A model generated the notes under the pieces. The model saw only the letters and a program-made list of their open reading frames with translations, was not told the DNA's origin and searched no databases. From positions 310,001-374,000 of the forward strand of contig CASHTG010000019.1 of NCBI GenBank assembly GCA_949357655.1: a stretch of DNA of 64,000 nucleotides, given 5' to 3'. This document shows, piece after piece, positions 1 through 11,665 of this stretch. The position numbers and the translations under genes were made by a program. This stretch comes from Parascedosporium putredinis. Taxonomy: Eukaryota; Ascomycota; Sordariomycetes; Microascales; Microascaceae. Position 1 is the first letter of the stretch. Every line of letters starts with the position of its first letter.

Positions 1-236
1 GACAACTATCTTGTCTTCACCATTCGATTCTCCTCGCAGCTTGGCCTGTCGACCTCTTTTTCAACCTTTATAACTTTTGATTTCTCTTCTACACCACCTT
101 GGCTTGCTGAAGTAGCCCAAGGGTTTCCATATCTCTCAGCCAATATCAACTTGACGAGAGAGACTTACACCCCTTCGACTGGAAAATCCCAGCCCCGAAC
201 ACCGAGAAGAATCCGCACGAACTCACATTCGCAAAG

Positions 237-1373
237 ATGGCACCCACAGTTCCTATTGCTCCCCTATCCGCCCCGTACACGCCTACCAGCGATGTCATGG
301 CTCGCCGTGAATATGGCGTAACCAAGAGCCGGAAAGCAGCCTCTACCGGCGGAGGCAGGGCTTGGAGTGAGGAAGAGGTTAGTCGCGTTTCCTTTTATAT
401 ATGGCACCCATAATCAGACCTACTTGGGGGCGTATGTAAGGCTAACATGTAGAATTCACCTTTGGTTCCGAATTTAGGAGTTGTATCTTTTGCAAACTCG
501 TCTCCAAAAGATGCCGTATAAGCATATTGCAGCTCACTTGAAGAAGACCGAGCTCGCATGCCGCCTACACTACCACCAGCTCAGCCACGGCAGCAACCGG
601 AGGAAGCGCACGACATCAGTGTCATCGGGTTCGTCGACCGGCCACTCGCCCTTGATGCCTGCAACGGCGCGATCCCCCATCGGCGAGGGTCCCACTTCGC
701 GATCAGCCTCTCCTCCTGGAAGTGCAGGAAGCTACGGACCGGTCTCTCCTGGTCCTGGCAGTCTCGGTAACGGAGTTCAGCTTCCGAGCATCATGGGTAA
801 CCATGTCTCTCCTAGGCTCCCGTCTATCCTGCCTAAGCCGGCCGCAATGACACTTCCGCCCCTGAGCACGTCTCCCACCCGAGGATATCCGACTCCTCTG
901 CCCGAGCCGCACAGCGCAGCGCTCCCTTCGGCTTCCCTTCCGTCGGCTACCTTCCCTTCGCTAATCCACCCTACGACTCCGCCTCTGCGCCTTGAATGCT
1001 CGGTTCTGCCCCCTCCTTCGGCTCGCCATGCCCCCATGTCGATATGGGTCGGCTTCAGGCCATCTACAGCGCTCATCGTGCTACCTTTTGGGCGGCCGTG
1101 GCTTCCGACTACGGAATGTGCATGAGCCCCATGGCCCTCGAGCATGCTTGGAAGACGGGTATCTGCTGCAGCCAGCACCAGGCTATCACTCCTCTGTCGC
1201 CGGCTGCCAGCCCTGACCACTCGGATCGGGAGGGAAATGCCAAGGTTCACGACAAGACGCGCATCTCTGCTATCCTTGGCCTCGAGACACAGCCCCGCTC
1301 TCCCCAAGACCAGCACATGGTCCGCAGGATGGAGGATGAGAGGAGTATGAACGTCATCTCAGCTCACGCCTGA
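237..1373 (+). CDS. Myb/SANT-like DNA-binding protein (frame-broken in the assembly)
   Basis: Probable nuclear transcription factor with one Myb/SANT helix-turn-helix. Exon 1 (237-377, 47 codons) ends in RAWSEEE. The intron 378-477 has a GTTAGT donor and a TTTAG acceptor. Exon 2 opens with ELYLLQTRLQKMPYKHIAAH and continues with LKKTELACRLHYHQL, so the intron splits the Myb domain. A basic NRRKR follows, then a long Ser/Pro-rich tail. The C-terminal block GRLQAIYSAHRATFWAAVAS lies in a different frame (stop at 1371-1373). Between them, frame 1 gives way near 880-915 to a frame reading PFGFPSVGYLPFANPPYDSA, which meets TGA at 993. At least two single-base indels are therefore needed. The ATG at 237 follows AAAG and is the first ATG in the reading frame. 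The domain assignment is by pattern; specific DNA targets are unknown. Confidence 0.8.
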
Positions 1374-4300
1374 GAAGCCGCCTCTTGACATACAAACGCA
1401 ATTTCCGGGGAGGGAACGGCACTCTAGTGCCCCCACCCAATTCGTCGTGTTGCCAACCTTTCCGCATTCTTCTTTCTTTTCGGCCTCCATTGTATTACAT
1501 ACATGCTTCCCAACCCTGAAGCACTGTTCCGTCCCACACACTAGTCTCATGGCACTGAGTCGATGTTGCCTTGAAACGTGAGTCGAGTGTTGGGGGCAGG
1601 GCATTTGCACCCCACTCAACACATGGTGGGACGGGATACCTGCAAGGGTTGTTTCTTTTCTACCGAGAGAGCATCTTAACCTTGTTCTTTCGTCCTTTTT
1701 TTTTCCCACCTTTTTTCTCCTTCTTCTTCTTTTTCTTCCTATCTTCATTGGTGGTTTCGCGGGACTCATCCTCCCCTCTGCTCCTTTCCTTTGTTTTTCT
1801 TTCTCTCTTTTTTGTTTTCGGCTCCTAACATGTCGATGTGGTTGTGGATCTTGTCGTGGAACATAGACAGACCTCGACGCACCGACATTGCAAAAACATA
1901 ACGGCAAACGTCACTATGGACGAGCTAGCGACGGAAACAGGTGGCACTTTACTAGGGTCTCGTTGGCGCAATGGTTTTCGTCGGAAAAGGGGGCGTGTGT
2001 ACTCGGTTCTGTGTGAGTGTGACTGGGTGGGAAGCGGGACTCGAGGGGATTTGTGAAACCTCCCCCCTTCTACGAAAGGGAACGATTCCCAAACAACGAT
2101 GTGTTATGGACTTGGATTTAGACGACGAGACGTCTCATTTGTACCGTTCCGTCCTTGTTTATCTCTGTCAAGGCATTCCTTTTTCTTTCTTTTCCCCTTA
2201 TCACCTATGGAGTCTCTTTACGAACCAGAGTCTCTTCTACAAAATCGGAAGCCGTGTTGATGTCTTCTCCTCCATCCTGTCCTGTCTCAAGCTTCATTTA
2301 ACACCCGTCTTTTGGCCATGGTGGGTGATGGCCCTGAAAGGGTGTAACATGACCTACGAATGGAGAATAGGTTTGCACGCATGACGAGGCCCTCGGGCCT
2401 CTTTTTTCTGCGTATGAGACGTCATGCTCAAGGACAAGGGGAATGCACAGAGAACTATTACAGTGGGGGAAACAGTGGCATAATGATACCCAAGGAGTCG
2501 CTAGCCATTGAAAGATGCATCCCTCCATGCATGGTAAAGCCGCGAGAGCTTTTATTGAATCAACTCTTACAGAATAACAAAGGCAAGGCTCACGCAAGTG
2601 GTTTCCTTGTATGATTAAAAATTTCGCTCAGTCGCTATCCTGCATCTTGCTAAGCTAAATCCTGGGCCTGAAGAGAGGCCTGAGAAGTAGTAAAAAACCA
2701 AGAAACCAAGTGAATACTAGTAGGGGAGATAGGTGCGAAGGGGAGGACTGGGGAAAAGGATTTCGAAACAGACCTGAAGACACGCACGGGTTGCGCACTG
2801 GCAAAAGGGTGTTTGGTATCAGTTTGCCATGTGAAACTTGTGGACGGGCGTAGGCGCGGGCTGGCTCGTTTTCTTTTTTTTTTTTTCCTTCTTTACTCTC
2901 TTTTTCAACGTTGAAGAAATAAAAGGGGGCAAGGCCGCACCCCGTTTTAGAATCCCGGGACGGGCAGGCGGGAAAAGGACTCGTGGGGTCAACCGAGCTG
3001 GAGATGGAGATGGCGCCCCCCTCCCCGTTCCCCGTTCCCGTGCCGTGTTAAAGGAGACCCTAAGTGCTGTAAGAACAGGGGTCTCTTTTTGTTGTTATTT
3101 TTATTTTCTTTCTTTTCTCTCCCGTCGTTCAGTCGGCCTACACTCCGATCCGAAGCCGTTGAAGAGGTCCGGAGGCGGCCCGCTACGAGCGCGGAAACCC
3201 GGAGCAGCACACGTCATGAGCTTCGGAGTTCCCGGTCCAGGTGGAGTCCCCACTCCTATTCTTCCTCCTGTTTTTTTTTTCTTTACTAGAGTCGGCATAG
3301 AGCTAGATGCAGGCGGTACATGTAGTGGAAGTAGACTGATCCCTCCTCTGCCAAGTGGGGAAAACTGAAGGACATATACACGGGCTTATTCACGGAGTTG
3401 CTCCTCGGGACAAGGGGGGACGGGAGTTATGACGAGGAGCAATCCCCGAGTTGAGGATGAGAAATGAAATAATGGGGTGAGGAGGGAGTCATCATCAAAG
3501 GGCGTAGGGTTGAGCAGAGCATACCCGGCCCGATTGGGCGCACGCTGGCGCAACGTAAAAAAGGGACAACCCCGCTCTCGATGCATCTCGAACCCGTTTT
3601 CTTTCAGGCGTTTCTCGTCTGGTTTTTCCGATTTCCCTTTCTCTCTCTCTCTCGTCTCCGAGTTGGGTCTGACCTTGGCCCCGGCGCCGACAATCGACCT
3701 AGCGTACCGTATCCAGTGCCGGCGTTGGAGCGTATAAAGTGCCTAGAAGGAGCGCTAGCATTTCGCGGCTATTCTCTCGTAGAATTCTTCCACTGCGGGG
3801 GAGGGTTTGGAGGTAATCTCCAGTCCTATTACCCATCACGAGTGGGGGCCTTCTCCCTTTCGTTTTCCAAGGGTCGGGCTTGGGTTGGGGTTGGAAAGGC
3901 TCATGATTCTAGTTGTGGTTAATGTCAGATTCGAGGCTTCAAAGTTGCCATGCCGACTCAAGAGCCGAGCTAATACGATAGTTATTTTTTTCCCTCTCCT
4001 TTTGGGCTTGAAGAGAGAGAGAGAAGGAGGGGGACTGCATGCGACCACCTAATCCTGGTAGCGAGGTTCTTCGGACTCCCGTTTTTTCGGTCAGAGATCG
4101 GCCCCTCCCCGCCCATCAAGCCCCTCATCCGAACGCCTCCCTTCTGGAAGCATGCAGGTTGGAACGCGACATGTACTTCCCTTGAGGTCTCACTGCAGAA
4201 AGAAGGAGAGGCTTGGGACCTAAGGGACCAGTTGACAGGCCCAAAGTTGTAGTGAATGCCGGCAGCTGACATAGAGTAGGTAATGATTTATCTCATATTA

Positions 4301-6553
4301 AATAAAGCTTTGAAAAAACGAGAGAAAGAAGGCAGGAAAGAGTACTCGGGAAATGGCAAAAGAATATCAGCGCAGGTCAAAGGATCATCCGCTGGCATGG
4401 CCGAAGCTGACGAGATGGGTGGCAGAGCATTCACTATCTTTGAATTCTTGTGGTAACATCGCTCGCGATTAGATTAGAGAATGAGTTTTCCTCGTTTTTT
4501 ACCGAGAAACCGTCCTCTGCATCGGTCAGGCATGTGCTTGGGTATCTAGTCGAGGTTTCGAGGGCACAGTCCCATGGTGTGAAGATTACACCGCAGCTTG
4601 AACCGTTGACGGGGAAGCGGTGACGGGTGTAGGGCCCCGTGCATCATGGTCATGATGTCCACATGCCGTAGCGGCCCGGGCTCGTTTGTGAACCTCTTCC
4701 ATTCCCTCGTTGGCGTGTAGAACTACTCGTGGAAAACTGGAGACATTGGCGACGCGGGCACGCTACGCAAGACTCGGCGGGCCCAAGCCCAAGCCCAGGC
4801 CCAAGCCCAAGCCGAGGCCAGGCGATTCGAATTTTCGCCGCGTCTCCTTGGCCTTGATGACTTCTCCACCAAGGACCGGTGCCGGAGGTTGCTGATGACA
4901 GAGCCTCCCTAAACGAAAAACCATCCACGTATCTCGCCTTTTTATTCTCCGAAAAATACCACCCCATCATTGACCTACCATGTTTGCTCCAGCGCTCTCG
5001 TGCGTCAGGACAGCCGAGGATTCCTCCTATTGTGTAGCTCGCTGCCATCTTGATTCCGCGCCGCGTCTGCATCCGGGCTTCCACGCGAGACACAACATCT
5101 CCACCTCGACCGGGTCCTCTAGACCTTTCTGGGCCTAGGGAAGAAGCACCTTGTTTTCCCGTGCTGCTTCTCTCGAGGCTGTTCTAGCGGTGAGTGGACG
5201 GCGCGAGAAAATCCGTAGTCATTTCGGTGTATTGGGACTTCGGCCGCTAGTGAGAAAGGGGTGAGTGACAGAGGAGGGGGAAGGGAGAGAATGAGGAAGA
5301 GCTCAAGTGGAAATGATCCAAGATGGAGGATTGGATAGGAATAGATATGAGGGGCTTGCGTCTCCCGCTTCTTAAGGGAGAGCTAGATGTAACATGAATA
5401 GGCTTCGCGACTCTTTCTCCCATTCGGCCATGGGATCGCGCCACTCTTATCGTAAAGGTTTTGCTCCTCGGATGCGAGACACAGCCGTGCCTTCCCGGCC
5501 AAAGAAGCACACACAGATCAATGGATGCACATCTTCATGTATATACTTGTACATACACACCCGTGGAAATATATATATATATAGAGGAGCTCTTTATAAA
5601 TGGAATTGGTGAGGTGCGACCGATGAATTCCGCGTCACCGTCCGGGTTAAGAACCGCCTTCGCTGCTTCCCTAGGGGTGAAAAAAAGAAAAGAAAAGAAA
5701 ACGTCACTTGTGCCTTCCCTTCCTTCCCGACCCGACCCCACAGTTAAAGCGAGCCGGTGACTTGCTCCGGTGCCTCTTTTCCTCTGGCGCCCATTTGTCA
5801 TACAAGCATCGTGATTGGTTTGCCCCAGATACCCTGAGGATTCAAGCTTCCTCCCAAGTTCGAGTCAGCGAATCACTCTCTCGGCCGGCTCGAAGCCAAA
5901 GCCAATACTAGTCGTCTTATTCCCTTCCCCCTTCCTTCCCTTCCTTTGCCTCTTAGCTCATTGAGTTAATATCCGGTCTCTTGGGCGCACACATCATTAA
6001 CGTCCACGCACGCCCTCTCCACGCCCTCTCCCGGAGTAGCTCTAGTGCCCTCCCCGTCGAGAATCGCCTTCTCCGCTTCTGCCCCTCTATACTGACCTCT
6101 GCCCCTCCATCCCCTACACAAAACTACTTTTGCCCCTCACCCAAGCAAAGTCATCCTCATACATATTCCTCCGGGCATTCACCTGGCCATTGACAACCCA
6201 GGAACCCCCAAAGCCCAATCGCATCCGCCAGAACTCCTTGCAATTGGGCATCCGGTGTCTCTTTGCCCCGAATTTTCCGCAGAGGTATGTTGCTTTGGAC
6301 TAAAAACCGGGTGAATCCTCTCTCCTCTTTGGGCTTCCTTCTTCTTGGCTTTGACGCCTACTTGGAAGCTATGCTAGCCTGCTTCACTCCCTCACTCCCT
6401 TGCGCAATCTCTGGAAAAGAATATTGAACACTCATAGTAGCAACAGATTCTTCATCTTCAAGCTCGACTGCTGCAAGACACCAAGCCGACTTGTCTCTTG
6501 CCTCTTAGTCTCCCATTCCATTAGTCAGGCCTGTCTTCAAATCGCAAGACACA
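1374..6553. other. 5.2 kb intergenic region upstream of the dehydratase
   Basis: No convincing gene seen on either strand. It holds polypyrimidine stretches (about 1690-1830 and 3080-3120 on +), a short TA microsatellite (5569-5582) and a (CCCAAG)-like hexamer array (4780-4824). The last ~600 bases before 6554 are C/T-rich, as is usual for fungal promoters and 5' leaders. ORFs here are short, lack domain patterns and owe their length to low-complexity sequence. Confidence 0.6.
4780..4824. repeat. Degenerate CCCAAG/CCCAGG hexamer array
   Basis: About seven imperfect hexamers (GCCCAA, GCCCAG, GCCGAG variants) in intergenic DNA. It makes a spurious Gly-Leu/Pro-Lys ORF on both strands. It is not a telomere repeat. 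Confidence 0.75.
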
Positions 6554-8674
6554 ATGTCGGAAGAACAGGCACAAACTCCCATCGTTGACGAGGCCCTCAA
6601 GGACTATGCTCCTTTTAGGATCCTCCCTCCCGGTGGTCCTCTAAACAGGTGGTCTCATTTCATCACCAAGGGCCATGACTTCCCCGGTGCTCAGGTGGGT
6701 CCTTTCCTGGTCTCTCTCTAAGTTCCGCAGAAGGGAAACCAGACTGACAAAGACACCATGCCTAAGGCCATGCTGTACGGCGCCGGCGTCCCGAACGAGG
6801 ATATGATGAAGAATGCCCCTCAAGTCGGTGTTGCCAGCGTCTGGTGGGAGGGTAACCCATGCAAGTAAGTCCTGTGGTGTCCTTGAAAGAGTTCGCGTTG
6901 GGAGAAATGGCTCTAACTTCCGTGAACAGCATGCATTGTAAGCTTTCACAACTACTGCGATGGCAGACGGAGAGGGTTGCTTTGACTTCATGTTAACTTT
7001 GGGATATTAGTGATGGACCTCGGAAAAACTGTCAAGCGCGCAGTTGAAGCACGCGGTATGATCGGCTGGCAATTCAACACTGTCGGAGTCTCGGACGCTA
7101 TTACTATGGGCGGCGAAGGTGAGTTTCGGTCCGGACCTCCTCCCACGCGAGCTCCGCCCTGTCGGCTAACACTCTCCCTCCGAAACTTTCCCTTCTACTC
7201 ATAGGCATGCGCTTTTCCCTCCAGACCCGCGAAATTATCGCTGATAGCATTGAGAGCGTGACTTGCGCCCAGCACCATGATGCCAACATCTCTATTCCTG
7301 GGTGTGATAAGAACATGCCCGGCGTTGTTATGGCTGCTGCCCGCCACAACCGCCCTTTATCATGATCTATGGAGGCACCATCTTGAAGGGCTACTCTGAC
7401 CTTTTGGAGGATCACATCAATATTAGTACCTGCTACGAAGCCTCTGGAGCGTACACCTACGGTAGACTCAATGCCAAGTGCGGCTCTGGGGAGCCTGGCC
7501 GCGGACCTTCCGACGTTATGTCTGATATCGAGAAGCATGCGTGCCCCGGAGCTGGCGCATGCGGCGGTATGTATACTGCGAACACCATGGCCACTGCTAT
7601 CGAGGCCATGGGCCTAACTCTTCCTGGCTCATCGTCCTTCCCCGCCGTCTCGCCCGAGAAGGCCCGTGAGTGTGAAAATGTGGCCGATGCAATCAAAGTT
7701 ATCATGGAAAAGGATATTAGGCCCCGCCAAATCCTCACTCGAGCTGCCTTTGAGAACGCTCTCGTCCTAACCATGATCCTTGGTGGATCTACCAATGGCG
7801 TGCTTCACTTCCTAGCTATGGCCAACACAGCTGATGTGCCCTTGACCATCGATGATATTGATCGTACGAGCAACCGAGTTCCCTTCCTCGCCGATCTAGC
7901 CCCTCTGGAAAGTACTACATGGAAGACCTGTACAAGATCGGTGGTACTCCAGCTGTTATCAAGATGCTCATCGCCGCCCGCTATCTTGATGGTTCCATCT
8001 TGACTGTTACCGGCAAAACCCTCGCCGAGAACGTTGCCGACTGGCCCTCTCTAGATCCCAATCAGACTATCATCCGACCGCTCTCTAATCCTATCAAGGA
8101 GACGGGCCATATTCGCGTGCTCCGAGGCAACCTAGCCCCTGGCGGCGCGGTGGCCAAGATCACCGGTAAGGAGGGCCTGAGCTTCACTGGCCGGGCTCGC
8201 GTCTTTAACAAGGAGCACGAGCTTGACGAGGCCCTTGCTGCCGGAAGCATCACTAAGGAGGACGGCAACCTCGTTCTCATCGTGCGCTACGAAGGCCCCA
8301 AGGGTGGCCCTGGCATGCCGGAACAGCTCAAAGCTAGCGCTGCCATCATGGGCGCTGGATTAGACAACCTTGCTCTCGTCACCGATGGAAGGTACAGCGG
8401 TGCTAGTCACGGCTTCATTGTTGGTCACGTTGTACCTGAGGCTGCTGTTGGCGGTCCCCTCGCTCTCGTTCGAGACGGTGATGTCGTCACTATCGATGCC
8501 ATTGAAAACAAGCTACAGGCAGACGTAAGCGACGAGGAGATGGAGCGGAGAAAGGAAGAGTGGCTTGCGAATCCGTGGAAGCCCAAGATTAGGCGCGGTG
8601 TTTTGGCAAAGTACGCGAGGCTTGTCGGTGATGCTAGCCACGGCGCCGTTACGGACCAGAATCTGGGTTGGTAA
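6554..8674 (+). CDS. ilv3: Dihydroxy-acid dehydratase (IlvD/Edd family), probable cytosolic paralogue
   Basis: Fe-S dehydratase converting 2,3-dihydroxy acids to 2-keto acids (branched-chain amino-acid pathway). Exons: 6554-6694, 6767-6864, 6930-6937 (only 8 nt), 7011-7118 and 7205-8674. Cluster-ligand cysteines are in EGNPCNMHL, ISIPGCDKNMPG and CPGAGACGGMYTANTM, the pattern of [2Fe-2S] enzymes. The C-terminal VTDGRYSGASHGFIVGHV block is complete. Two single-base deletions break the frame: a T run at 7351-7359 (after RHNRP) and C4 at 7900-7903 (LAPSGKYYMEDL). The N-terminus MSEEQAQTPIVDEALKDYAP is acidic and begins almost directly at the catalytic domain. There is no mitochondrial presequence, unlike canonical Ilv3, which suggests a cytosolic paralogue. 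A related sugar-acid dehydratase role cannot be excluded. Confidence 0.93.
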
Positions 8675-9781
8675 AGGGAAACGATACGAAAATGATTGCC
8701 GGGGATCCCGGAAAGGGGGCTCTCGGTGAGGGCTTGGGGAATATACATCTATTGGATGCGATAATTTGGAAAGAGTTCATGGACAACATATATCTCCAAA
8801 TGTACAGATAAAGAAAGCCACATTTCAAAAGGGGAAGGGAGGGGGATTCATTGCCAGATGCTCCAGAACTCTAGACAAGATTCAAGTGTAACAAACATAT
8901 AAGACTTCAGACTACAAGATGGGATTGCAGGGTGTTCCCTATATAGACAGGTAGGGTTATTTACAGTCTCTGGGGTCAATGGCAACAGCACAAGACAGAC
9001 CAAGGCAAAAGATCTTTAGCCCTCTCTCTTAAGAAGTATTAAATAAGATTTCATTTCCAATAACTCTCTTGTACTCCTAAAAGCGATCCCCAGCTTCTCC
9101 TGCCTCTTTCCGAATACCTTTTATCATTCCTCCTCCACTATCCCCATCCCTCCCTCTCCATGTCCATCATCTGCCATTTGCTTTGTCTATTGTGATGTAA
9201 ACCGAAACGAAGCCCCTTCCCATTATATCAAAAGTAGTACACCGTTGAGACAATGGGAAGGGCGAGTAGTTGGGTGATAAAAAAAAAAAAAGGGTGAGGG
9301 AAAAACGAGACAATGGTGCCAGAAAAGAACAGAAGGCGAAAATGGGAGCAAGCAATAAAAAACAACAACTCTTCAACTATCTTCCCGCCTCCCACCGACC
9401 TGGGACAATGCTTCATGGTTTTCATGCCGAGATATAAAAAAAAATAATGAAGAAAAACGCAGGGCTGTGGGGAGCAATCGCGACCAGCGAGGCGAATTGG
9501 GCAGCATCCGCGACGAATTTATTCCGAAAAGTAAAACAAGGGTGAAGGGCGGTCAAGAGTGGCGATAGTTCGAGGATAAATTCCGGGAGGCAATGGAACG
9601 CCGTCGTGGAGGATGAGAACCAGAACGACTTGAGAGCGAGTTGTGACAAATGTTGGCCGAAAGAAATGTCGTTGATGAGGCGTAGACAAAACATTATGAG
9701 TGTATTCTGGCAAAACGAAAAACGGACCATGAGAAAAAAACAATCGAGGCGCCATCGTGACATCGAGCATTCTATATGATT
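8675..9781. other. Convergent 3' intergenic region
   Basis: Shared 3' flank of the dehydratase (+) and the mannosyltransferase (-). It is A/T-richer than the genes, with A-runs near 9280-9292 and 9436-9446. No gene, repeat array or RNA structure seen. Confidence 0.6.
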
Positions 9782-11665
9782 CTAGGGGCTGGCCCAACCG
9801 CCAGCAACATCGACCCACTCGGCAAGGCATGATCCTTCCTTGCCTTCGACGTCGACAATGTCGGTATCGCAGCGGCAGCGGCAGCCAACACCGTTCTCCC
9901 TTTCGGGATCCCAGTGCTCCCAGTAGTCGTCTTCCTCGAAACGCTTCTTAGAGTCCGTGGTAGTCTTCTCCAGGTAGGGGGACGAGGGAGCTGACGAGAC
10001 GGAGCATTGGCCGGGCAGTGCTGAATCGTCGTGTGTCGGTATCCAAAGTCACGGAAGTAGTGAATGTCCTTGGGGCCGAGAAGAATGCCGGCGGCAAGGG
10101 AGTGGAAGGGAGCATCGCCCCACTAAGGTTTGTCTGGTTAGCAACAAAAACGAAACCTGCTTGTTTAGGACACTGTGGACGGTTGTCAACTTACTCGTTC
10201 CATCCAGAAACCACCGCTACGGTCAAGCATATTGAAGAAATCATTGTAGGGCTTGCCTCGGAACCAGTCGAGACGAGCAATTTCAAAGTTCGACCAGAAA
10301 TGACACATGTTGTACTTCTCGCCCTCCATCGATTCGGGATCGATAGGAGGAAGTTCGTTATTAGTCGGGTCGGCGCGGAGAACTTCTTCAGGGAGGCTCT
10401 GGTCGTCCTTCTGAGGCTTTTCCTCCGGAGGCTCGACAAACATCTCCCAGAGACCTTGCGAGGTATAGTTATATAGGCGCTTGTACGCGGCGGCGTATCG
10501 GAACAGGTTCGGGACGGTCTCGCGGAGCTCCTTGACAGCAATAGTGAAACCGTAGGTCTTGTTGGTCTCAATCATCTTGAGGAAGGGATCACTGTAGAAG
10601 GTGCAAAGAAAAGGTAGCGGTTAGTTTTACGTGCACTTTTCGACAAACAAAAACCAGGCCTGGTACTGGCAACGGGAGGAAGGGCTGGAGGGCATATATG
10701 CTTACTAGGTGATGTCACAGAAGTAGGAGATTTCGGGCTCCAGGCGCCAGTACCACTCGTATTTGGCAAGGAGGGGATGGTTGTAGAAAAAGCTGCAGGT
10801 ATTGTTAATAAGATGACCGTTGAGTCCAAGATTGGAGTTGCGTTTGAGTGCTTACCCAGAATAGAATCGACACATGAAGTGATAGCTTTCGAGGCCACCA
10901 TACATGATGGCGTTGTCACCTTGCTTGGCAATACCCTCCTTGGCGACCTTCTCATCGATCCAATCGGGGTATCCCCACATATCATCACCGACCTTGCCAA
11001 ACTCGACGGTGCTAGAAGTATAATTCTTGACAGTCGCCTTGAAGTTTTCGTCGAAGTCGCCATCGTTTAGGAAGACGAAGGGGTAATGATACCACCGATT
11101 GAAGTGCCTCTCGATGGACTTCAGGGATTGAATCACACCATCCAAGTCATTGTTTCGGGCAAGGACGACGAAAGCAGCGTTAGCCCTAGGCTTGCTTGTA
11201 TCGGGCTCGAGACACCCGGTGACGAAGACCTTATCGTGGTCCTCGGAGATTTTACTATCATGAAAAACTAGGTTAGCCTACTGGTCGTGTGGCGATGGAA
11301 TAGCAACGGTGAGAGGGCACGACTCGGGCGAAGAGCACGAGGATCTTGCCTCGCCCGGAACAAATGGATAAGATCAAAGGACGTACCGGATAGCTGGGGG
11401 AGCACCAGCGGGCATAAGAATGCGGCCAGGAGAGCTGGGATGGCGGACAAAGAGCAAAAGTATGAGGACGACGACGATAACGGGAAAGAGGATGACGACG
11501 CCGAGAGGAACGGATATACTCGAATTGCCTTTAACCTGAGCGGGCGCTTGAAAAAGGCCAACTTTGATGTGAACTTGCTCGCCTTCCCCTACGGCCTTTC
11601 TCCTCTGAGGGCAGCTGGGGTGTTGGGGTGGGCGCTATCTGCGACACCCGGCGGAGGAGATCCAT
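9782..11665 (-). CDS. Alpha-1,2-mannosyltransferase, Kre2/Mnt1/Ktr family (GT15)
   Basis: Type II Golgi membrane glycosyltransferase that adds alpha-1,2-mannose from GDP-mannose to N- and O-glycans. Exons on the minus strand: 11665-11387, 11254-10856, 10792-10706, 10591-10195 and 10122-9782; all junctions keep phase. The N-terminus has a cytosolic stub and one membrane segment (GVVILFPVIVVVLILLLFV). The GT15 core shows ANAAFVVLARNNDLDGVIQS, WYHYPFVFLNDGDF, YEWYWRLEPEISYFCDITYD, YNMCHFWSNFEIARLDWFRG and FHSLAAGILLGP. It ends in a Cys-rich tail (GVGCRCRCDTD). Two indels: near 11600 between the stub and the membrane segment, and in a C/G homopolymer near 9973-9980 (SSPYLEKTTTDSKKRF restored). 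The start at 11665 is less certain because of the first indel. The exact family member (Kre2 or Ktr) cannot be fixed. Confidence 0.9.

Noticed and set aside
4650..5093. 147-codon minus ORF
   Set aside because: Its length depends on the CCCAAG hexamer array; no domain, promoter pattern or splice context.
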